Under the pieces are notes generated by a model. The model made no database searches. It saw only the letters and a program-made list of their open reading frames with translations, and was not told the DNA's origin. A stretch of DNA of 24,562 nt from Bacteroidota bacterium (GTDB lineage Bacteria > Bacteroidota > Bacteroidia > Cytophagales > Cyclobacteriaceae), in assembly GCA_023417785.1 (NCBI GenBank), contig JAEZEH010000135.1:1-24562 (forward strand). Reading direction: 5' to 3'. Positions 8,583-14,898 of the stretch are shown here, one piece after another. The translations under genes and the position numbers were made by a program. Each line of letters begins with the position of its first letter. The first letter of the stretch is position 1.

Positions 8583-8610
8583 TTTGTTTTGCGGATTTCT
8601 CTTAAATTAG
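8583..8610 (+). promoter_or_regulatory. Possible promoter before rnc
   Basis: TTTG at 8583-8586 is followed 16 bp later by TAAATTAG (8603-8610), one mismatch from TAnnTTTG. It lies in the 104-bp gap between fabF and rnc, 26 bp before the rnc start. The rest of the gap shows nothing else I can interpret. Pattern match only. Confidence 0.4.
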
Positions 8611-8635
8611 CATAGGTATCATTCATTGAGACATT

Positions 8636-9376
8636 TTGGTTTGGAAGATTCTTAAAATACGGAAGGGAAAGGTAAAGCCGGACGAGGTGCTGACCAGAGC
8701 AATTAAGAACATTGCCGGGATATCTCCTTCGAACCTTGAACTATACCGGCTCGCGACAGTACATTCCTCGATCGCCAAAGAAAACGGAACAGGCTTCAAA
8801 GAATCCAACGAGCGTCTTGAGTACCTGGGCGACGCTATTCTCGGTGCAGCTGTCGCTGACTTTCTCTTCAAAAAATTTCCGTACAAATCAGAGGGCTTCC
8901 TTACCGAAATACGTTCGCGAATTGTGAATCGTGAAAGCCTTAATCTGCTCGCAAAAAAAATCGGTGTCGGTAATATCGTCCAGTACGACCAAAAGAATGC
9001 TCATCTGCAACAGGTTATCCTTGGAAACACACTAGAGGCAATAGTAGGCGCGATCTATCTTGACAAAGGCTATCTTCGAACAAAGAAGTTTGTTGTTGAC
9101 AAGCTTATTACGCCAAACTATGACCTTCAGGATCTGATCAACTCAAATTCAAATTACAAGAGCCGGATCATCGAATGGGCCCAGCGCGAAGGTAAGGAGG
9201 TCAGGTTCGAAATCGTGAACGTAAAAAAGGGCAAGAATCACAAAGAATTCACCGCCCAGGTTGTTGTCGACCAGGAGCCACGGGGCACGGGATATGGAAA
9301 CAGTAAGAAGAAGGCTGAACAGGATGCCGCCTTCAAGACCTGCGAGATGCTTAACCTGCTCGACGGGAACGACTAA
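8636..9376 (+). CDS. rnc: Ribonuclease III
   Basis: Double-strand RNA endonuclease that processes rRNA precursors and structured mRNAs; 246 residues. The RNase III signature NERLEYLGDAILG (Glu59, Glu62, Asp66) is intact. The second acidic patch reads NTLEAIVGAIYLD with Glu134 at the essential Glu117 position of E. coli; the preceding Asp114 position is Asn131. A double-strand RNA-binding domain follows from about residue 170 (NYKSRIIEWAQREGKE onward to KKKAEQDAAFKTCEML). The start is TTG at 8636: an in-frame TGA lies at 8627 and no ATG or GTG is available nearby. A 20-residue basic lead precedes the catalytic domain. Confidence 0.96.
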   Translation: MVWKILKIRKGKVKPDEVLTRAIKNIAGISPSNLELYRLATVHSSIAKENGTGFKESNERLEYLGDAILGAAVADFLFKKFPYKSEGFLTEIRSRIVNRESLNLLAKKIGVGNIVQYDQKNAHLQQVILGNTLEAIVGAIYLDKGYLRTKKFVVDKLITPNYDLQDLINSNSNYKSRIIEWAQREGKEVRFEIVNVKKGKNHKEFTAQVVVDQEPRGTGYGNSKKKAEQDAAFKTCEMLNLLDGND

Positions 9377-9406
9377 CATAAAGCGGAAACCAAATCGCCC
9401 ACTCAG

Positions 9407-9436
9407 TTGCATTTACCCGGATAATCCACATCTTTG
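9407..9436 (+). promoter_or_regulatory. Promoter of NAD synthase gene
   Basis: TTG at 9407-9409 and CATCTTTG at 9429-9436 are 19 bp apart, matching the Bacteroidota TTG / TAnnTTTG pair with one mismatch in the -7 box. The predicted transcript begins near 9441-9443, exactly at the left arm of the palindrome at 9441-9468. Confidence 0.5.
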
Positions 9437-9440
9437 CTCA

Positions 9441-9468
9441 CCATAAACACCAATGTAATTGTTTATGG
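9441..9468. promoter_or_regulatory. Palindrome over the NAD synthase start codon
   Basis: Perfect 9-bp arms CCATAAACA (9441-9449) and TGTTTATGG (9460-9468) are separated by 10 bases. The right arm contains the ATG at 9465. It could form an mRNA hairpin hiding the start codon, or be a repressor operator just downstream of the promoter at 9407-9436. Which, if either, cannot be told from the sequence. Confidence 0.5.
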
Positions 9469-11315
9469 ATGCCATTCGCGTCGCCGGCGCTTCGGTCAAT
9501 CAGATTCCTCTCGATTGGAGACACAATACTTCGAATATCATCGATGCCATCACGGCAGCGCTTGAACAACAGATCCGTATCCTTTGTTTCCCTGAGTTGT
9601 GTGTTACCGGCTATGGCTGCGAGGATTGGTTTCTCAGTGACTGGGTACCAGCCCGGGCCCTGGACGAACTTGAATCCATTCGACCACTCTGCGAAAACAT
9701 CACTGTTGCCGTGGGGCTTCCGCTTATTTTTGAAGGTCATGTTTACAACGGTGTCTGTGTTATCAGCAACACCCGCATTCTCGGAATAACCTGCAAACAA
9801 TTTCTCGCGCGCGACGGAGTACATTACGAACCACGTTGGTTTACCCCGTGGCCCGCAGGGAAGGTGGTATCATACCGCGTTGGCGAGGTTGACGTTCCGA
9901 TGGGAGACGTAATCTATGATATCGCAGGCATCCGTATTGGTTTCGAAATCTGTGAAGACGGGTGGCACAAGACATCACGCCCGGGCTACCGGTTACGCGA
10001 ACGCGGTGTGGATCTGATAATGAATCCCAGTGCAAGCCACTACGCAATGAAGAAGAGTTTGCTTCGGGAAAAGGAGCTTGTGATCGATGGTTCCCGACTC
10101 TTCAATTGTGTATACCTGTTTACAAATCTGCTTGGCAATGAGTCGGGGCGAATGATTTACGATGGCGACGTTATCATCGGTCAATGCGGAAAGGTACTTG
10201 CCCTCAACCGGCGTCTGACGTTTAAAAACTTTTCCTTGTTATCCTGCAGAATTGACTTCAGTAATCCCGAAAAAAGCGAATGCATTCCAGGCGATGACAT
10301 CACTGATGTGAACGAAGAATTGACACAGGCTCTTTCACTGGCCTTGTTCGACTACCTGCGAAAAAGTAAGGCCCGCGGATTCGTGTTGTCACTAAGCGGA
10401 GGCGCCGACTCTTCATCGTGCGCGGTACTCGTCGCCGAGATGGTCCGTCGTGCTTCGAAAGAACTCGGATGGGAAAAGTTCTATTCGGCACTAAACCTCT
10501 CCCCTTCTGACACTTCCTTTGAAGACGCCATGACCAGGCTCCTTACATGCGCCTATCAGGGAACGCGTAACTCTTCTGAACGAACCCTGCACGCCGCAAG
10601 AACGCTGGCGCAATCCATTCACGCCAATTTTTACCAGTGGACGATCGACGAAGAGGTTGAAAGCTACACGTCGAAAATCGAGGGAGCTACCGGTCGGAAA
10701 CTTGATTGGACGACAGACGATATTGCTTTGCAGAACATTCAGGCCCGGGCGCGGTCGCCGATTATATGGATGCTGGCCAACATTCGCGGCGCCGTATTAC
10801 TCACCACTTCAAACCGGAGTGAGGGGAACGTCGGTTACGCGACTATGGATGGCGACACCAGTGGGAGTCTTGCACCAATTGCGGGACTAAGCAAACCTTT
10901 CATACTGCAATGGTTGGGCTGGGCGGAAGAAAAGCTCGGTTATTCAGGGCTCAACCCCGTTAACAATCTTCAACCAACAGCCGAGCTACGGCCACAAGGT
11001 TCGAATCAGACCGACGAAGCTGATTTGATGCCGTACAGGGTATTGGTCGAGATCGAATCGTATGCCATCTTCAGGAAACAATCGCCCCTGGAAGTCTACG
11101 AATCAATGAAAGGATCGTATGACACCCCAGCCTTAAAAAACCATATTTCGAAGTTTTTCAGGTTGTGGGCTGCGAACCAATGGAAGCGCGAGCGCCTCGC
11201 GCCGTCGTTTCATCTCGACGATCTGAACGTCGATCCCCGCACATGGTGCCGGTTTCCTATTCTCTCTTCGGGATTTCGTGACGAACTGGAGCAGCTTCAA
11301 CATCACAAAGAGTGA
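9465..11315 (+). CDS. nadE: Glutamine-dependent NAD+ synthase
   Basis: Amidates nicotinic acid adenine dinucleotide to NAD+ using glutamine; 616 residues. The N-terminal nitrilase-type glutaminase domain has its Glu-Lys-Cys triad: Glu44 in FPELCVTGYGCEDW, Lys111 in CKQFLARDGVHYEP and Cys163 in FEICEDGW. The C-terminal synthetase has the ATP pyrophosphatase loop LSLSGGADSSS (311-317 for SGGADSS), then QNIQARARSPIIWMLAN and LLTTSNRSEGNVGYATMDGD. I use the ATG at 9465; a TTG two codons upstream is also in frame. The start codon lies in a palindrome. It stands between rnc and lgt, each with its own promoter-like element, so it may be a single-gene unit. Confidence 0.96.
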   Translation: MDAIRVAGASVNQIPLDWRHNTSNIIDAITAALEQQIRILCFPELCVTGYGCEDWFLSDWVPARALDELESIRPLCENITVAVGLPLIFEGHVYNGVCVISNTRILGITCKQFLARDGVHYEPRWFTPWPAGKVVSYRVGEVDVPMGDVIYDIAGIRIGFEICEDGWHKTSRPGYRLRERGVDLIMNPSASHYAMKKSLLREKELVIDGSRLFNCVYLFTNLLGNESGRMIYDGDVIIGQCGKVLALNRRLTFKNFSLLSCRIDFSNPEKSECIPGDDITDVNEELTQALSLALFDYLRKSKARGFVLSLSGGADSSSCAVLVAEMVRRASKELGWEKFYSALNLSPSDTSFEDAMTRLLTCAYQGTRNSSERTLHAARTLAQSIHANFYQWTIDEEVESYTSKIEGATGRKLDWTTDDIALQNIQARARSPIIWMLANIRGAVLLTTSNRSEGNVGYATMDGDTSGSLAPIAGLSKPFILQWLGWAEEKLGYSGLNPVNNLQPTAELRPQGSNQTDEADLMPYRVLVEIESYAIFRKQSPLEVYESMKGSYDTPALKNHISKFFRLWAANQWKRERLAPSFHLDDLNVDPRTWCRFPILSSGFRDELEQLQHHKE

Positions 11316-11355
11316 TTGGCGGCACTTCTCAGCGGTTTGTGTAAATTCCGCCAAT
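11315..11355 (+). terminator. Inverted repeat at the end of nadE
   Basis: Perfect 8-bp arms ATTGGCGG (11315-11322) and CCGCCAAT (11348-11355) begin at the last base of the nadE stop codon. The 25-base loop and lack of a T-run make it a poor intrinsic terminator, but it could protect or pause the 3' end. Confidence 0.3.
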
Positions 11356-11393
11356 GCCTTTGATATAGCCTGTATTCCGTTCATCATTTCTCT

Positions 11394-11401
11394 TATATTT
11401 G
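11394..11401 (+). promoter_or_regulatory. -7 promoter element of lgt
   Basis: TATATTTG (11394-11401) is an exact match to TAnnTTTG. It ends only six bases before the lgt ATG at 11408, so the transcript would be leaderless or nearly so. No clear -33 TTTG lies at the right distance. Confidence 0.45.
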
Positions 11402-11407
11402 CCGCTT

Positions 11408-12523
11408 ATGGGTATTCTGAGTTACATCATCTGGAACGGAAGTCCGCAGATAATAGGAGGCGGTTCCATTGCATTGCGCTGGTACGGTTTGCTTTTTGCG
11501 TTAGGTTTCCTCATCAGTCAGCAGATCCTGTACTACATTTACAAAAAGGAAGGTAAACCGCAGAAGGATGTCGATACACTGACTATTTATATGGTAGTCG
11601 CCACCATCCTCGGGGCTCGTCTCGGCCATGTGATTTTTTACCAGCCGGAGCTCTTTACCGAAAATCCCCTTGGTATCTTCCTGCCTTTTGAGTTCAGTCC
11701 ATTCCGTTTTACGGGACTTCAGGGGTTGGCCAGCCATGGCGGGGCCTTCGGCATTCTGTTCGCCCTTTGGTTGTACAGCAGAAAAAAGAAGCCTGGCCAG
11801 TCCTATCTTCAGGTTGTTGACCGGATCGTTATTCTGGTGGCGCTCACCGGCGCACTTATCCGACTGGGAAATTATTTCAATTCAGAGATCATCGGTCTGC
11901 CCACTGATAAACCCTGGGCGGTTGTATTTGTCAACAAGTTCACGGAAACCATCACAAATCGGAACGTTGACCGTCAGGGTATCGTAGAATCTGTCGAATA
12001 CGTGGCCAACGACTCATTGGCGAGTCCCGGTAAGGGACTTGTTCCCATGAACGTCTATTTGTTCTTCAACAGAGGAACGGCAGAATCTGATGCTCAACAT
12101 TTCGCTGAGAACTCCGCGGTAACTGTTCTTGAAAATTATGTCAACGAATTTTTTGACACGGAGTCGAAGAGACCGGTGGTTACTGTGGCGAAACAGGACG
12201 ATGGCACGGTCGCGGCGCGGGTCAGCACACTTGGAATAGCCCGTCATCCCGCCCAGTTGTACGAGTCCATAGCCTGTGTTATCCTTTTCGTGCTGCTCTA
12301 TGTTATCTGGGCCCGGTATAAGGAAAATCTCCCGCCTGGCCGCCTACTCGGTATTTTTCTCATCTGGTGTTTCGGACTGCGTTTTCTTTTCGAATACCTG
12401 AAAGAGGTCCAGGTTGAATTTGAGAAGGGACTTCCCCTCAATATGGGCCAAATACTCAGTATTCCGCTCTTTATAGCCGGGATTATTATTTTGGCGATGT
12501 CGTTCAGAAAAAAGACGACCTGA
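11408..12523 (+). CDS. lgt: Prolipoprotein diacylglyceryl transferase
   Basis: Inner-membrane enzyme that moves diacylglycerol from phosphatidylglycerol to the lipobox Cys of prolipoproteins; 371 residues with about seven membrane helices. Family landmarks: GARLGHVIFYQPELF near 69, SHGGAFG near 109, the Lgt signature region ALIRLGNYFNSEIIGLPTD near 149, HPAQLYE near 280 and GLRFLFEYLKE near 323. Between PWAVVFV and HPAQLYE there is an extra hydrophilic stretch of roughly 100 residues (about 176-278), far longer than in E. coli Lgt, and expected on the periplasmic side. Start at ATG 11408 (MGILSYIIWNG); a TTG at 11399 lies inside the promoter element. Confidence 0.96.
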   Translation: MGILSYIIWNGSPQIIGGGSIALRWYGLLFALGFLISQQILYYIYKKEGKPQKDVDTLTIYMVVATILGARLGHVIFYQPELFTENPLGIFLPFEFSPFRFTGLQGLASHGGAFGILFALWLYSRKKKPGQSYLQVVDRIVILVALTGALIRLGNYFNSEIIGLPTDKPWAVVFVNKFTETITNRNVDRQGIVESVEYVANDSLASPGKGLVPMNVYLFFNRGTAESDAQHFAENSAVTVLENYVNEFFDTESKRPVVTVAKQDDGTVAARVSTLGIARHPAQLYESIACVILFVLLYVIWARYKENLPPGRLLGIFLIWCFGLRFLFEYLKEVQVEFEKGLPLNMGQILSIPLFIAGIIILAMSFRKKTT

Positions 12524-12542
12524 AATTCCGGATTTCTAAAAA

Positions 12543-12583
12543 AGTAACGTTAAACTTGTAGTTGGGGGAGATTTAGCGTTACT
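12543..12583 (+). promoter_or_regulatory. Inverted repeat in the leader of the Omp85 gene
   Basis: AGTAACG (12543-12549) and CGTTACT (12577-12583) are perfect 7-bp arms around a 27-base loop that contains a purine-rich run (GGGGGAG, about 12564-12570) at Shine-Dalgarno distance from the ATG at 12585. Could be an operator or an mRNA hairpin that controls translation. Short arms, so chance is possible. Confidence 0.3.
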
Positions 12584-12584
12584 G

Positions 12585-14039
12585 ATGTTATCCTTTATTT
12601 TATGTTTAACCCTTTCTTTTTCAGGAGGACCGGAACGCACCCTCATGCAGGTATGGCCCGAGGACTCCGTAAGACGGCCGTTGAAAGCGTTACCGAAAAG
12701 GGATAGTACGGCTCGTTTTGTTAGAATCGGTCGCATCTTCCTCGTGGGGAACCGGATTACGCGCGACCGAATCATCTTACGGGAGTTATCCCTCGTTCCA
12801 GGCGACCTCATCTACAGCGAAGACCTGCCCGCAATTCTTGACCTGGACAGGAAGCGGCTGATTAATACACGGTTATTCAACAGTGTTAATATTCGAACGC
12901 TGGAACTCGAAGAGGATCAACTCGACTTGCTGGTAGACCTGAAGGAACGCTGGTATACGTTTCCGTCGCCTATTTTCGACCTTGCCGACAGGAATTTCAA
13001 CGAGTGGTGGGAAACCTATAATCACGATTTCAAACGGGTGAATTACGGTCTGCGGCTCTACCAGTTTAACATGCGGGGACGGAACGAGACGCTGCGTTTT
13101 GTCGCCCAGTTTGGCTTTCTCCGACGATTTGAATTATCCTACAGGATTCCCAACCTGGACCGCGATCAGAAACACGGCGTTGCCATCAATGTAAATTACT
13201 CGGAAGCGAAAAACGTCGCATTCCGTACCACGAATCACAAGCTGGAATTTCTCGAAAATGAGCGCGTTGCCAGGCTTACCCGTGGTGTGGACATAAGCTA
13301 CCAGTTCCGGAATTCGTTTTATGAAACCCACAACGTCAGTCTCGAATACAGGGAGAACAGCATAGCTGATACGTTGCTTTACCTCAATCCAAATTATTTA
13401 GGCGCAGAAGGACGCACATCGCAACGATTCGGCGGCCTTACTTATCAGTTCACTTCAGACCATCGCGATTATGTTGCCTATCCCCTCCGCGGATATTTTT
13501 TTCAGGGATATCTGAACAAAAGTGGCCTTAGCGAACGCGACGACCTGAATAAATTTGAGGTGGGTGTTTCGTTTGCTAAATTCTTTGATTTGAAAAACGA
13601 TTTCTATCTATCCAACAATACTATAGGCTACATCAGTACACCCGACAACCTCCCCTATTATAACTATGGCGCATTGGGATATCGGTCACAGTTCATCCGA
13701 GGATATGAAATCTTCGTCATTGAAGGGCCTGCCCATGTGGTGAACAAGACAACTTTCAAAAAGAAGTTATTTTCACGTGATTACCATTGGGGCGCTATGC
13801 CGTTGGAACAGTTTCGTGACATCCCGATATCCATCTACCTGAAAACGTACGCCGATTTCGGATACGTTGAGAATTATGATAATTACGAGCCGGGCGAACC
13901 GCTGACAGGAAAACTCCTTTCCGGTTTCGGCGGCGGGATCGACATCATCGGATCTTACGATGTCGTTCTGCGATTCGAATACAGCTTTAACGCCGAAGGT
14001 CAGCGAGGCTTCTTCTTTCACTTAAAGAAAGAATTCTGA
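12585..14039 (+). CDS. Single-POTRA Omp85 (BamA/TamA-like) outer-membrane protein
   Basis: A 484-residue outer-membrane protein. A short hydrophobic signal region (about residues 1-14) is followed by one POTRA-like domain at about 44-121 (VRIGRIFLVGNRITRDRIIL, then LDLLVDLKERWYTF) and a 16-strand-type barrel from about 125 to 484. The barrel contains IRGYE at 371-375, the form of the Omp85 lid-loop motif (V/I)RG(F/Y), and ends HLKKEF with a terminal Phe. Full BamA has five POTRAs, so this is not BamA itself; it belongs with the smaller Omp85 proteins whose cargo is unknown. It starts 61 bp after lgt and precedes two further envelope genes on the same strand. Confidence 0.88.
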   Translation: MLSFILCLTLSFSGGPERTLMQVWPEDSVRRPLKALPKRDSTARFVRIGRIFLVGNRITRDRIILRELSLVPGDLIYSEDLPAILDLDRKRLINTRLFNSVNIRTLELEEDQLDLLVDLKERWYTFPSPIFDLADRNFNEWWETYNHDFKRVNYGLRLYQFNMRGRNETLRFVAQFGFLRRFELSYRIPNLDRDQKHGVAINVNYSEAKNVAFRTTNHKLEFLENERVARLTRGVDISYQFRNSFYETHNVSLEYRENSIADTLLYLNPNYLGAEGRTSQRFGGLTYQFTSDHRDYVAYPLRGYFFQGYLNKSGLSERDDLNKFEVGVSFAKFFDLKNDFYLSNNTIGYISTPDNLPYYNYGALGYRSQFIRGYEIFVIEGPAHVVNKTTFKKKLFSRDYHWGAMPLEQFRDIPISIYLKTYADFGYVENYDNYEPGEPLTGKLLSGFGGGIDIIGSYDVVLRFEYSFNAEGQRGFFFHLKKEF

Positions 14040-14060
14040 TTCGCTTTTCCGGAAATTGTT

Positions 14061-14068
14061 TAATTTAG
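14061..14068 (+). promoter_or_regulatory. Possible -7 element before the PorV-like gene
   Basis: TAATTTAG (14061-14068) is one base from TAnnTTTG and closely resembles the element before rnc (TAAATTAG). It lies 21 bases before the GTG at 14089. No clear -33 box. The small repeat TTAGC-TTA-GCTAA overlaps it. Confidence 0.3.
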
Positions 14069-14088
14069 CTTAGCTAAAAAAAACCGTT

Positions 14089-14898
14089 GTGTATCATTTA
14101 TTACTATGCGCACTATGCGTTGCGCTGTGGCAATCCGGTATTGCCCAAAATTCCTATCCACTTATCGGAGCGCGCGTTAATGGGGTTGGCTATGCCACCA
14201 CATGCATCTCGGACCAATGGTCCATGTTCAACAACATTGCCGGTCTTGCCGGACTAAAAGAAATCCGTGCAGGTGCAACTTATGATGCAATGCCGGGCTT
14301 TCCGGCTTTCAATCGAATGGCCGCTGCAATAGCCACTCCTTTACCGATCGGCACAATTGGCCTGGGATTCTTTCGTTTCGGAGATGACCTCTACCGGGAA
14401 CAGCTTCTGAGTCTCGGCTACGCCAACAAGCTGGGCCTGGCGTCACTGGGAGTGCGTGGAAATCTGATCCAGTATTACGCTGAGGGATTTGGTCGGAAAT
14501 CCCTGGTTAGTTTCTCGGCAGGAGGTATTGTCGATCTAACCCCATGGCTACGTGCTGGCGCATGTATCATTAATGCCCTCCAGCCAGAGCTCACCGACGG
14601 AGAAAAAGTCGGGACCATCCTCATGGCCGGAGTATCTCTCAAAGGCTCCGAAAACAGTACCGTTTTTATTGAAGCAGAACATGAGCTCGGATACAAGCCC
14701 AGAATAAAAGCCGGACTTGAATACGTCATTCATACAAAGTTCGTTGCCCGCACAGGGCTTAACCTTCAACCTCAAACCGGGTTCTTAGGCTTCGGCTTCC
14801 GACAAAAAAAATATCACCTGGATTACGCCTGGTCATACGCACCTCATTTCGTTTCACGACATCAGGTATCGTTCAACTTCCTGTTTCCGGAGCAATGA
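14089..14898 (+). CDS. PorV/PorQ-like outer-membrane protein
   Basis: A 269-residue secreted protein starting at GTG 14089. Signal peptide MYHLLLCALCVALWQSGIAQ, with cleavage expected after Gln20. The mature start SYPLIGARVNGVGYATT and the sequence MFNNIAGLAGLKEIRAGATYD resemble the PorV/PorQ group (GAR..G.G.A ... NPAGLA), with Asn-Ile replacing Asn-Pro. The remainder alternates glycine and aromatic residues in strand-like blocks and ends VSFNFLFPEQ. PorV-type proteins are barrels, some of them tied to type IX secretion, but no type IX genes are present here, so that role is not implied. The stop overlaps the next start as ATGA (14895-14898), so the pair is very likely translated together. 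Exact function unknown. Confidence 0.7.
   Translation: MYHLLLCALCVALWQSGIAQNSYPLIGARVNGVGYATTCISDQWSMFNNIAGLAGLKEIRAGATYDAMPGFPAFNRMAAAIATPLPIGTIGLGFFRFGDDLYREQLLSLGYANKLGLASLGVRGNLIQYYAEGFGRKSLVSFSAGGIVDLTPWLRAGACIINALQPELTDGEKVGTILMAGVSLKGSENSTVFIEAEHELGYKPRIKAGLEYVIHTKFVARTGLNLQPQTGFLGFGFRQKKYHLDYAWSYAPHFVSRHQVSFNFLFPEQ

Noticed and set aside
9026..9028. RNase III has Asn at the E. coli Asp114 position.
   Set aside because: The neighbouring essential Glu is present, and I believe Asn there is common in Bacteroidota RNase III, so it is not evidence of inactivity.
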